From positions 186,001-250,000 of the forward strand of contig CAVXEB010000004.1 in assembly GCA_963760735.1 (NCBI GenBank): 64,000 nucleotides of DNA, in the 5' to 3' direction. The notes beneath the pieces were generated by a model. The model was given only the letters and a program-made list of their open reading frames with translations. It was not told the DNA's origin and did not search any database. The DNA comes from CF-46 sp963760735 (lineage in GTDB: Bacteria > Chloroflexota > Limnocylindria > Limnocylindrales > CSP1-4). Below are positions 41,349 to 49,034 of the stretch, in pieces. Position 1 is the first letter of the stretch, and every line of letters starts with the position of its first letter. A program made the translations under genes and the position numbers.

Positions 41349-42088
41349 CGGCTCCCTCCCACGGCGGCGGTGCCGGAGATCCGGGTCCCGACCGGCTCGC
41401 CGGCGGCAACCCGCGTGATGTTGTCGGGCTGGTTGAGGTCGAACACGACGATCGGGAGATCGTTCTCCATGCAGAGCGAGACAGCCGCAGCGTCGAGGAC
41501 CTTGAGCTGGTCGCGGAGCAGATCGGCGTACTCGAGCTCAGCGTAGCGCCGGGCGCCGGGATTGGTCAGCGGATCGGCGTCGTAGACCCCGTCGACCTTC
41601 GTCGCCTTCAGGAGGACCTCGGCGCCGATCTCCACGGCGCGGAGGGCAGCGGCGGTGTCGGTCGTGAAGTACGGATTGCCGGTGCCGGCGACGAACAGGG
41701 CCACCCGGCCCTTCTCGAGGTGGCGGACCGCGCGGCGCCGGATGTAGGGCTCGGCGACCTCGTTCATCGCGATCGCGCTCATCACGCGCGTCTGGACCCC
41801 GGCCCGTTCGAGGGCATCCTGGAGCGCGAGTCCGTTCATGACGGTCGCGAGCATCCCGATGTAATCGCCCGTCGCCCGGTCCATCCCGCTCGCGGCGGCC
41901 GCGAGCCCGCGGAAGATGTTCCCGCCGCCGACGACGATCCCGACCTGGACGCCGAGACGGTGGACCTCCGCGACCTGGCGGGCGATGAACGCGCAGAACG
42001 CCGGGTCGACACCGTACTGGCGGTCCCCGAGGAGCGCCTCGCCGGACAGCTTCAGCAGGATCCGCCTGTAGCGGAGTGCCTCGCTCAC
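41345..42088 (-). CDS. pyrH: Uridylate kinase
   Basis: 247 residues. RRILLKLSGEALLGDRQYGVD, VGIVVGGGNIFRG, ATVMNGLALQDALER and FVAGTGNPYFTTDTAA are the bacterial UMP kinase motifs. It makes UDP from UMP. The GTG start overlaps the tsf stop (GTGA), with GGGGAGGAG directly upstream. Confidence 0.97.
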   Translation of the reverse strand: MSEALRYRRILLKLSGEALLGDRQYGVDPAFCAFIARQVAEVHRLGVQVGIVVGGGNIFRGLAAAASGMDRATGDYIGMLATVMNGLALQDALERAGVQTRVMSAIAMNEVAEPYIRRRAVRHLEKGRVALFVAGTGNPYFTTDTAAALRAVEIGAEVLLKATKVDGVYDADPLTNPGARRYAELEYADLLRDQLKVLDAAAVSLCMENDLPIVVFDLNQPDNITRVAAGEPVGTRISGTAAVGGSR

Positions 42089-42684
42089 AGCTCCTCCCCG
42101 AGCGCGTAGCGGGTGAAGCGTCGCACGCGGATGTTCTCGCCGATCGTGGCGATCTTCTCCGTGATCAGGTCCCGGACCGAGCGCTCCTCGTCGCGGAACG
42201 GCTGGTCGAGCAGGCAGACCTGCGAGTACCACTTCTTCAGCTGGCCCTCGACGATCTGCGGCCGGATGCTCTCCGGCTTCTTCTGGACCGACTCGTCGCG
42301 GAGGAGCTCGGCCTTCTTCGCCTCGAGCTCCGCCTCCGGGATCCCGTCCGGGTCGACATACAGCGGGCTCATCCCCGCGACCTGGATCGCGAGGTCCTTG
42401 ACGAGTCGCTGGAACTCGTCGGTCCGCGCGACGAAGTCCGTCTCGCAGTTGACCTCGATGAGCACGCCGACCTTGCCGCCGGTGTGGATGTAGCTCGCGA
42501 CGAGACCGTCGTGGGCCTCGCGGCTCGACTTCTTCGCGGCCGCGGCGAGCCCGCGCTCGCGAAGGATCGCGATCGCCTTGTCGACGTCGCCGTCGGCCTC
42601 GACGAGGGCGTTCTTGCAGTCCATGAAACCGGCGCCGGTCCGCTCGCGCAGGTCCTTGACGCTCGCGGCAGAGATGTCCGCCAT
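42085..42684 (-). CDS. tsf: Elongation factor Ts
   Basis: 199 residues, the short EF-Ts type. VKDLRERTGAGFMDCKNALVEADGDVDKAI binds EF-Tu, and KVGVLIEVNCETDFVARTDEF is the core motif. It recycles EF-Tu-GDP. A longer frame to 42927 is unrelated sequence. ATG 42684 has AGGAG upstream. Confidence 0.97.
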   Translation of the reverse strand: MADISAASVKDLRERTGAGFMDCKNALVEADGDVDKAIAILRERGLAAAAKKSSREAHDGLVASYIHTGGKVGVLIEVNCETDFVARTDEFQRLVKDLAIQVAGMSPLYVDPDGIPEAELEAKKAELLRDESVQKKPESIRPQIVEGQLKKWYSQVCLLDQPFRDEERSVRDLITEKIATIGENIRVRRFTRYALGEEL

Positions 42685-42775
42685 GTCGATCGGGTTCTCC
42701 TGGTTCGGTGCGCCGCCTCGCGAACGAGGGACGCGGCTGGGCGTGTTCGGTTGGCGGCCGCGGAGTGGCCGTGGA

Positions 42776-43735
42776 TCAGCCGGCGGTGGCCGGCTCCTCC
42801 TTCTCGGCGGCTTCGCGAGCGAGCTCGGCGGCGATCTCCTCCGGAGTCGCCTCGGCCGGCGCCGGCGTCGCGTCGATCGCGGGCGCGGGCGGGCGGGCGC
42901 CGGGCAGCAGGTCCTCGTCGTCGGCATCCGGCTCGAACGTCAGCGCCGCGCCACCCGCGAGGGCGGCCACGAGCTCGTCGGAAGCGGACTCGTCGTACTC
43001 GGGCTCGGCGGTCATCGCGACCTCGGGCTCCGGCTCGATCGCCCGGGCGGCGCGCTCCTGCTGGCCCTCGATACAGGCATCCGCGACGAGCTGGCAGAGC
43101 AGCCGGATCGAGCGGATCGCGTCGTCGTTGGCCGGGATGATGTGATCGATCTCGTCGGGGTCGACGTTCGTGTCGCCCGTCGCGACGACCGGGACCTCGA
43201 GCTTGTTCGCCTCGGTGACGGCGATCCGCTCGCGGTGGGGGTCGATGATGAACACGGCGCCGGGCGTCCGCTTCATCTTGCGCATCCCGCCGACGGTCAG
43301 CGTCAGCTTCGTCATCTCGTCGGTCAGCTTCGCGGCTTCCTTCTTCGTCATCCGCTCGAAGTCGCCGGCCTGCTGACGCGCCTCGAGCTGCTCGAGGAGC
43401 GAGATCCGCTTCTTGATCGTCGTGAAGTTGGTCAGCATGCCGCCGAGCCAGCGCTTGTTGACGAACGGCTGGCCGGCCCGCGTCGCCTCCTGGGCGATCG
43501 GCTCCTGGGCCTGCTTCTTCGTGCCGACGAAGAGGACGTACTCGCCGCGGGCAACCGTGTCACGAACGAACTCGAGGGACGAGTCGAGGTGCTTGACGGT
43601 CTGGGCGAGATCGATGATGTGGATCCCGTTGCGCTCGGCGAAGATGAACGGGCGCATCTTGGGATTCCAGCGGCGCGTCTGGTGACCGAAGTGGACACCG
43701 GCTTCCAGCAGCTGCCGCATCGAGACGGACGGCAC
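42776..43735 (-). CDS. rpsB: Small ribosomal subunit protein uS2 with acidic C-terminal extension
   Basis: 319 residues against about 240-260. The body is normal: LLEAGVHFGHQTRRWNPKM, FVNKRWLGGMLTNF, PGAVFIIDPHRERIAVTEA, and VVATGDTNVDPDEIDHIIPANDDAIRS. After about residue 230 follows an extension of about 85 residues rich in Glu, Asp, Ala and Pro. The GTG start at 43735 has AGGAGG nine bases upstream; ATG five codons later is possible. The leader is long (188 bases). Confidence 0.95.
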   Translation of the reverse strand: MPSVSMRQLLEAGVHFGHQTRRWNPKMRPFIFAERNGIHIIDLAQTVKHLDSSLEFVRDTVARGEYVLFVGTKKQAQEPIAQEATRAGQPFVNKRWLGGMLTNFTTIKKRISLLEQLEARQQAGDFERMTKKEAAKLTDEMTKLTLTVGGMRKMKRTPGAVFIIDPHRERIAVTEANKLEVPVVATGDTNVDPDEIDHIIPANDDAIRSIRLLCQLVADACIEGQQERAARAIEPEPEVAMTAEPEYDESASDELVAALAGGAALTFEPDADDEDLLPGARPPAPAIDATPAPAEATPEEIAAELAREAAEKEEPATAG

Positions 43736-43830
43736 GGGGCGAGACCTCCTGTTCGGTTTCGTTCCTCCGCGGACCTCGTCGCCGGGTTTCCGGACGCCCA
43801 GACCGCGTCGATGCGGGTGGGTCGGCCGGC

Positions 43831-43850
43831 ACCGTCCCGGTCGGAACGGT
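43831..43850 (-). promoter_or_regulatory. Hairpin in the long rpsB leader
   Basis: The transcript would contain an 8-bp stem with one G-U pair, ACCGUUCC and GGGACGGU around GACC, about 100 bases before the rpsB start. In several bacteria the rpsB leader is an autoregulatory S2-binding site. Similarity to those structures is not visible, so the role is inference. Confidence 0.35.
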
Positions 43851-43923
43851 CCGCGTGTGATCTCCGACGGCCGGTGGGACCGACCTTCGGGTGGGTGCCA
43901 CGGGGGGTCCCGCGGCGCGCCGG

Positions 43924-43929
43924 AGTGTA
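43924..43929 (-). promoter_or_regulatory. -10 box for the rpsB operon
   Basis: TACACT on the minus strand, 188 bases before the rpsB GTG, followed by CCGGCG. It gives a long leader. The 234-bp gap between rpsB and yraN holds this box and the hairpin. Confidence 0.5.
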
Positions 43930-43969
43930 GCACGGGCTCCGCGTGGGCCCGACCGGCAGGCCCCCGAGC

Positions 43970-44359
43970 TCAGAACGCCGAGCGGTGGTGGCGCATCGTC
44001 GGCGGTGACCCCGCACGCGCGGACGGCTCGACGACGACGAGGTCGAACCTGACCGGTGCATTCGGCGGGTTCGCGGCCTCGTCCAGCCAGCGCCAGGCGC
44101 CCTGGTGAAGCCGCCGGCGCTTGCGATGGTCGACCGTCTCCTCCGGCAGCCCGAACGCGCGACCGGCTCGCCAGCGGACCTCGACGAACACGAGGGTCTC
44201 GGGGGGCCCTGGATCGATCGCGATCAGGTCCAGCTCGGCCCGGCCTGCGTGGACGTTCCGGCCGAGGATCGTCCAGCCGGCGGCCGCAAGATCCTCCGCG
44301 ACACGCGTCTCGGCCGCCTCACCGAGATCCTGGGCCGCTGTCCGCCTGCGATCGACCAC
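43970..44359 (-). CDS. yraN: UPF0102 (YraN) endonuclease-like protein
   Basis: 129 residues. LGEAAETRVAEDLAAAGWTILGRNVHAG is the start of the family, ELDLIAIDPG and LVFVEVRWRAG carry the D...ExK-like residues (ExK is replaced by EVR), and VDHRKRRRLHQGAWRWL follows. It is a restriction-endonuclease-like fold of unknown function, usually near rnhB, as here. GTG start. Confidence 0.92.
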   Translation of the reverse strand: MVDRRRTAAQDLGEAAETRVAEDLAAAGWTILGRNVHAGRAELDLIAIDPGPPETLVFVEVRWRAGRAFGLPEETVDHRKRRRLHQGAWRWLDEAANPPNAPVRFDLVVVEPSARAGSPPTMRHHRSAF

Positions 44360-44454
44360 GCGGCGATCATCGGCGGGCCCGTGTATCGCCGGCTTGGCGC
44401 CCGTCTGCCGCGCGGTTCACGGCCGGTCACCGCGCGGGTGGCAGGCCGTCCCGG

Positions 44455-44991
44455 TCAGTCCTCCTCGTGCTCGATGTAGTCCTCGATCGCCTCCGTGAGC
44501 GTCAGCCCCGGGACGATGTCGACCCACAGCGTCCGGTCCGCCGCGAACTGGCTGTTCCGGTCCAGGAAGGCCTCGAAGCGTACCGCGTCATCGAGAGGAA
44601 CCGCGATCACGAGCCCGCTCCTGCCGCTCGCCATCAGGTGCGAGATCGACTCGAGGTCCTTGTCCTTGATGCCGCTGTCCTTCAGCCCGGCGGTGATGGC
44701 GCCGATCGCCGCCCCGCCGACGACCGCACCGATGCCGATCGGACCGCTGACGACCGCAACGACGGCGCCGGCCAGACCTCCGAACCCGGCTCCGCGAGCG
44801 GCCCCCGGATCGACCGATCGATCGGTCGTGATCGTTGCCTTCCCGTCGTCTCCCTTCTGGATCATCGCCCAGTCGGAGACCGAGATGTGCTCCTGCTTCG
44901 CCGACTCCTTGATCAGCTCCAGCAGGGACGTCGCGCCACCCCCCTCGCCGAAGCCCAGGAAGAACAGTCGGTCGCGCCGCTTGTCGGCCAT
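44455..44991 (-). CDS. DUF1269 family protein, copy A
   Basis: 178 residues. The N-terminal half is alpha/beta (LFFLGFGEGGGATSLLELIK), with SVSDWAMIQKGDDGK. A Gly-zipper-like segment from about 70 to 105 (GAARGAGFGGLAGAVVAVV, then GIGAVVGGAAIGAITAGL) could insert in or cross a membrane. The C-terminal half has SGRSGLVIAVPLDDAVRFEAF. Strong AAAGGAG site. It is a paralogue of the next gene upstream; function unknown. Confidence 0.85.
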   Translation of the reverse strand: MADKRRDRLFFLGFGEGGGATSLLELIKESAKQEHISVSDWAMIQKGDDGKATITTDRSVDPGAARGAGFGGLAGAVVAVVSGPIGIGAVVGGAAIGAITAGLKDSGIKDKDLESISHLMASGRSGLVIAVPLDDAVRFEAFLDRNSQFAADRTLWVDIVPGLTLTEAIEDYIEHEED

Positions 44992-45066
44992 CGCCTTCTC
45001 CTTTCGGTCCGGTCGTTGATCACTCGATGCGCCACTCGACGTGGCCGCCGTCACCCGTCCCCGAGC

Positions 45067-45624
45067 TCACTCGACCGCCTGCGCAGCGGCCTGTTGCTGC
45101 TGTCGGTACTCGTCGATGGCCCGGGCCAGCGAATGGCCGGGCGTGATGTCGACCTGCATCCGCCGGATGACGGACTCGAACTCGACGTGCTCCTTCGTGA
45201 ATGCCTCGAACGTGTCGGCGTTCTCGAGCGGGACCGCGACGATGAGTCCGCTGCGGCCTTCCGCCATCAGGCCGGAGATCCCCTCGAGGTCGCCGTCCTT
45301 CATGCCGCTGTCCCGCAGCGCGGCCGCCACCGCCCCGACGGCGGCACCTGCAACGATCGCGCCCACGCCGATCGGGCCGCTGATGCCGGCCAGGACCATG
45401 CCGGCCACGCCGCCGAACCCGGCGCCGCGGGTCGCGCCCGGGTCCACCGACTTGTCGGTGGTGATCTTCGGCTCCTGGCCGGCGTTGTGCTGGATCATCG
45501 CCCAGTCCGAGATCACCAGCTGCTTGTCCTTCACGGCCTTCTTGATCATCTCGAGGACGTAGGGCGGGATGCCCGAGTCCGTGAACGCCATCAGGAACAA
45601 TCGAGTCGGCTTGTCATCGGCCAT
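45067..45624 (-). CDS. DUF1269 family protein, copy B
   Basis: 185 residues and co-linear with copy A: ISDWAMIQHNAGQEPKITTD, GATRGAGFGGVAGMVLAGIS, then GVGAIVAGAAVGAVAAALRD, and AEGRSGLIVAVPLENADTFEAF. The two differ most at the N-terminus and end (here a Gln/Ala tail). The copies are 75 bases apart and probably arose by tandem duplication long ago. Confidence 0.85.
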   Translation of the reverse strand: MADDKPTRLFLMAFTDSGIPPYVLEMIKKAVKDKQLVISDWAMIQHNAGQEPKITTDKSVDPGATRGAGFGGVAGMVLAGISGPIGVGAIVAGAAVGAVAAALRDSGMKDGDLEGISGLMAEGRSGLIVAVPLENADTFEAFTKEHVEFESVIRRMQVDITPGHSLARAIDEYRQQQQAAAQAVE

Positions 45625-45710
45625 CGGGACGGGACCTCCGGGTGCGGTTCGTGCGCGTTGTCGTAGTTGGTGACCGCCGACGCACCGCGTCGAGGGTGCG
45701 CGCCCGTGTG

Positions 45711-46487
45711 TCAGGCGCCGGCGCCGACCTCGAGGAGCATGAGGTCGTCGGCGTCGAGCATCGCGTCGTCGGCCATGACCGGGATCGACTCGCGCTCGAG
45801 GACCTCGACGACGTCCTCGGAGGCGTTCGGGTCGGCGAGGAGGTCGAACGCGAGCTGGTCGCCGGCAAGCGTCCGTTGCAGGGCGAGGAAGGAGCGGCGA
45901 TGGAACGGCGTCAGGCCCATCCGCCGGATCGCGTCCCGGTGGTCGCGCGTCGCGTAGCCCTGGTTGTGCTCCCAGCCATAGCCGGGATACCGGGCGGCGA
46001 GCCTCGTCATCATCCGGTCCCGGACGACCTTGGCGACGACCGACGCGCAGGCGATCGAGTAGACCTTCGCGTCGCCGTCGACGATGTTCGTATAGGGGCC
46101 GACCTGGGCCTCGAACCCGACGATCCGGTTGCCGTCGACGAGGACGTGGTCGTGACCGCCGAGCCGCGCGATCGCCCTGCGCATCGCCAGGTGCGTGGCG
46201 TGATAGATGTTCAGCTGGTCGATCTCGCGGACCGACGCGGCGCCGACGCCGACTGCGGCCGCACGCGACCGGATGATCGGGGCAAGGCGCTCGCGCTGGG
46301 CCATCGACAGGGTCTTCGAGTCGCGGACGCCCGGGATCCGATGACATCCGGGCCTCATGATCACCGCGGCGGCGACGACCGCTCCACAGGTCGGCGCGAC
46401 GCCGACCTCGTCCACGCCCGCGACGCGGTCGCGACCGTCGTTCCAGAGCCGGCGTTCGTGGCGAAGGGTCGGGACGATGACGGTCAT
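45711..46487 (-). CDS. rnhB: Ribonuclease HII with altered GRG motif
   Basis: 258 residues. Catalytic residues D26, E27, D118 and D157 are present (GVDEVG, VLVDGNRI, ACASVVAKVVRDR). The segment after DEVG, normally GRGPLAGPVV, reads VAPTCGAVV, so the GRG motif that reads the RNA-DNA junction is missing. A 45-residue acidic tail follows the core. It should cut RNA in DNA hybrids, perhaps with changed junction specificity. TACCCT sits eight bases before the ATG, a near-leaderless arrangement. Confidence 0.88.
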   Translation of the reverse strand: MTVIVPTLRHERRLWNDGRDRVAGVDEVGVAPTCGAVVAAAVIMRPGCHRIPGVRDSKTLSMAQRERLAPIIRSRAAAVGVGAASVREIDQLNIYHATHLAMRRAIARLGGHDHVLVDGNRIVGFEAQVGPYTNIVDGDAKVYSIACASVVAKVVRDRMMTRLAARYPGYGWEHNQGYATRDHRDAIRRMGLTPFHRRSFLALQRTLAGDQLAFDLLADPNASEDVVEVLERESIPVMADDAMLDADDLMLLEVGAGA

Positions 46488-46544
46488 CGGCCCTCAGGGT
46501 AGCGGCTCCGGTCTGTCGCCGTCGGCGTCGGCCGGGAATTCGAA

Positions 46545-46569
46545 CGACCCCGGCGCCGGGCCGGGGTCG
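46545..46569 (-). terminator. Terminator after rplS
   Basis: A perfect 10-bp stem (CGACCCCGGC with GCCGGGGTCG) closes a GCCGG loop 22-46 bases after the rplS stop. In the minus direction TTCGAATTC follows, a weak T-containing tail. Confidence 0.6.
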
Positions 46570-46590
46570 AGGGTCATCCGCGCGAAGGCG

Positions 46591-46941
46591 TCAGCGGCTC
46601 GTGCGGCGCTCGCGGAGGGTTGCGGCCTTGCCGACGCGATCGCGGAGGAAGTAGAGCTGCGCCCGCCGGACCTGGCCGTGGCGAACGACCTCGATCTTCT
46701 CGATCCGTGGGCTGTGAATCTTGAACGTCCGCTCGACGCCGACGCCGCTGGCGATCCGGCGGACCGTGATGGAGCGGGTGATCCCGCCGCCGCGGAGGCG
46801 CATCACGATGCCCTCGAACACCTGGATCCGCTCGCGGTTGCCCTCGATGACCTTCGCCGAGACCTTGACCGTGTCACCCGAGGCGATCTCGGGGAGGTCC
46901 GTTCGCAGCTGGTCGGAGACGATCTCGTCGAGCACGTTCAC
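46591..46941 (-). CDS. rplS: Large ribosomal subunit protein bL19
   Basis: 116 residues, normal length. LPEIASGDTVKVSAKVIEGNRERIQVFEG, ITRSITVRRIASGVGVERTFKIHSPRIEKIEV and RAQLYFLRDRVGKAA are the conserved blocks. It sits at the 30S-50S interface. GTG start with AAGGAA upstream; -10 at 47024-47029, so it has its own promoter after trmD. Confidence 0.97.
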   Translation of the reverse strand: MNVLDEIVSDQLRTDLPEIASGDTVKVSAKVIEGNRERIQVFEGIVMRLRGGGITRSITVRRIASGVGVERTFKIHSPRIEKIEVVRHGQVRRAQLYFLRDRVGKAATLRERRTSR

Positions 46942-47023
46942 TGGGCGTTCCTTGTGCGTTCGTCGGCAGCCCGAAGCTGCGAAGGAAATCGGGGGTCGGG
47001 TCGAACCGATCGACCGGCGGCGG

Positions 47024-47029
47024 AGTATA
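47024..47029 (-). promoter_or_regulatory. -10 box for rplS
   Basis: TATACT on the minus strand, 82 bases before the rplS GTG, followed by CCGCCGCC. It is the same hexamer as at asd and nusA. The 179-bp gap to trmD shows no other clear signal. Confidence 0.5.
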
Positions 47030-47120
47030 GCATGACGACCGCGTGCGCCCGCTCGCTGGAGGAGGAGTCATCTCGATGACTCGGGGTGCGGGGCCGTGGC
47101 GCCGCGGTCGCCGTCTCCGA

Positions 47121-47792
47121 TCAATCCGCGAGCAGGTCCGGGCGTCGTGCGCGGGTCCGCGCGCGGGACTGCTCCTCGCGCCAGCGGGCCACGGCGCCGT
47201 GGTCGCCCGAGCTGAGGATCGCCGGGACGTCCATGCCGCGGAACGTCGCGGGGCGGGTGTACTGCGGGTACTCGAGCAGCCCCGCGGCGAACGATTCCTC
47301 CGTCGTCGAGGCGTCGTCGATCGCGCCCGGCAGGAGCCGGATCACGGCGTCGATCACGACGAGCGCGGGCAGCTCGCCCCCGGTCAGAACGTAGTCGCCG
47401 ATCGACAGCTCGAGGTCGACGAGCGACCGGACCCGCTCGTCCACGCCCTCGTAGCGGGCGCAGACGAGGACGAGATGGGACCGCGCCGCGAGATCATGGG
47501 CGCGGGCCTGGCCGAACACCTCGCCGGCCGGGTCGAGCAGGATCACGAGCGAGTCGTCCCGCCGGACGGCGTCGATGCCCGCCGCGATCGGCTCGGGGCG
47601 CATGACCATGCCCGCGCCCCCGCCGTACGGCGCGTCATCGACGCTGCGGTGCCGCCCCAGGCCCCACTGTCGGAGATCGTGGGTCCGGACGGTGGCGATC
47701 CCCCGCTCCTGGATCCGTCCCGGGATGCTCGCGGCGAGCGGCTCCGCGACCATCGCCGGAAACAGCGTCAGGACGTCGATCTCGAGGGTCAC
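47121..47792 (-). CDS. trmD: tRNA (guanine-N1)-methyltransferase
   Basis: 223 residues with a SPOUT knot. IDVLTLFPAMV, VDDAPYGGGAGMVMRPEPI, LVLVCARYEGVDERV and LSIGDYVLTGGELPALVVIDAV are TrmD motifs; EYPQYTRPATFRGMDVPAILSSGDH is in the C-terminal domain. It makes m1G37. GTG start overlaps the rimM stop (GTGA). Confidence 0.97.
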   Translation of the reverse strand: MTLEIDVLTLFPAMVAEPLAASIPGRIQERGIATVRTHDLRQWGLGRHRSVDDAPYGGGAGMVMRPEPIAAGIDAVRRDDSLVILLDPAGEVFGQARAHDLAARSHLVLVCARYEGVDERVRSLVDLELSIGDYVLTGGELPALVVIDAVIRLLPGAIDDASTTEESFAAGLLEYPQYTRPATFRGMDVPAILSSGDHGAVARWREEQSRARTRARRPDLLAD

Positions 47793-48448
47793 GACGATGC
47801 ATCCGGAGCGTGATCGGGACCCTGGTCGGAGGATGCGGCTTTCCGCCGTGAGCCCGGCCGGCGGCGGGGCGCCCGAGGTCGCGAACCGTCGACGGATGCG
47901 CCGGACGAGCGCACCGGGACCAGGTCCAGCGCCGCGACGTCGACCACGATCTCGCCGCGCCGCGGGGCGAAGATCCGGACGAAGTCGCGGACGCCCGGGA
48001 CGTCGAACTCGCCGTACGGTCCCCCGTCGACGAGGTAGACCTCGGCGCCGCCCGACCGGTAGACGTCACGGACCGTCCCGAGGACCTCGCCCGTGGTGGA
48101 CGTCACGGTCGTGCCGACGACCTCGTGCCAGAAGTACGAGCCGCGCGGGAGCGCGGAATCCGGCCCGGCGTCGATCTCGAGGTACGCCCCGATCAGGGCT
48201 TCGGCGCCCGCGCGATCGGCGACCTCGGCGAACTGGAGCCGCCAGCCCGGCCCGTCCGCGACCGCCGACGACCAGGTCACCGTCAACGGCGTGTCGGAGC
48301 CCTCCCGGTGGAGGACGGAGCCCGGCGCGTAGCGGTCCTCCGGGCGGTCCGTGAGGATCTCGACGCGGACCGCGCCGCGCAGGCCGTGCGCGCCCCGGAC
48401 GAGGGCGACGACGAGGCGTTCGGTTGCGGGATTGGCCGGTTCGGCCAA
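47789..48448 (-). CDS. rimM: Ribosome maturation factor RimM
   Basis: 219 residues. VVALVRGAHGLRGAVRVEILTDRPEDRYA is the RimM N-terminus, and YFWHEVVGTTV and GGPYGEFDVPGVRDFVRIF define the PRC-barrel. A basic/Ser-rich tail of about 45 residues follows the barrel. It assists 30S head assembly. TTG start (48446-48448), 10 bases after khpA. Confidence 0.94.
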   Translation of the reverse strand: MAEPANPATERLVVALVRGAHGLRGAVRVEILTDRPEDRYAPGSVLHREGSDTPLTVTWSSAVADGPGWRLQFAEVADRAGAEALIGAYLEIDAGPDSALPRGSYFWHEVVGTTVTSTTGEVLGTVRDVYRSGGAEVYLVDGGPYGEFDVPGVRDFVRIFAPRRGEIVVDVAALDLVPVRSSGASVDGSRPRAPRRRPGSRRKAASSDQGPDHAPDASS

Positions 48449-48458
48449 CGGACCGCGC

Positions 48459-48692
48459 CTAGAGGATCTCGAGCGAGACCGGCTCGCCGTCGCGCGCCGC
48501 GGTCACCTTCAGGAGGGTCCGGAGCGCCTTGGCGACGCTGCCGTTCCGTCCGATGACCTTGCCCATGTCGTCCTCGGCGACGTGGAGCTCGATGACGGTT
48601 CCACCCTGGTCCTGGACCACCTCGACCTTGACGGCCTCGGGATCGTCGACGAGGGACTTGGCGACGTACTCGACCAGATCGGCTGCAGCCAT
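48459..48692 (-). CDS. khpA: KH-domain RNA-binding protein KhpA
   Basis: 77 residues, one KH domain: LVEYVAKSLVDDPEAVKVE, VAEDDMGKVIGRNGSVAKALRTLLKVTA with the GxxG loop IGRNG. It binds RNA, often with KhpB. Position between rpsP and rimM is typical. Confidence 0.95.
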   Translation of the reverse strand: MAAADLVEYVAKSLVDDPEAVKVEVVQDQGGTVIELHVAEDDMGKVIGRNGSVAKALRTLLKVTAARDGEPVSLEIL

Positions 48693-48700
48693 CGGATTCC

Positions 48701-48958
48701 CTACTTCTTCTCGGCGGGGAGGATTCCGGCGGACCGGAACAGGCGGGCGACCGTGTCGGACGGCTGGGCGCCCTTGGCCATCCATGCGGTGGCCTTCTCG
48801 GCGTCGATGTTCAGCTCGATCGGCTCCGTCCGGGGGTTGTAGTGCCCGATCGTCTCGATGGCCCGGCTGTCGCGGGCGGACCGAGCGTCGGCGACGACGA
48901 CACGATAGGTCGGCTGCTTGGTCGCGCCGACGCGCGTCAGCCGGATGCGGACTGCCAT
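48701..48958 (-). CDS. rpsP: Small ribosomal subunit protein bS16
   Basis: 85 residues. AVRIRLTRVGATKQPTYRVVVADARSARD and IETIGHYNPRTEP are near-invariant; QPSDTVARLFRSAGIL closes it. It starts the rpsP-khpA-rimM-trmD cluster. GGAGGAG lies 11 bases before the ATG. Confidence 0.97.
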   Translation of the reverse strand: MAVRIRLTRVGATKQPTYRVVVADARSARDSRAIETIGHYNPRTEPIELNIDAEKATAWMAKGAQPSDTVARLFRSAGILPAEKK

Positions 48959-49034
48959 GTGCGATGAACTCCTCCGTGGGCGACCGCCGGCGTCTGGGGC
49001 GCCGGCTGGTCAGGGCGTGGGGACGGGCGGGTGC

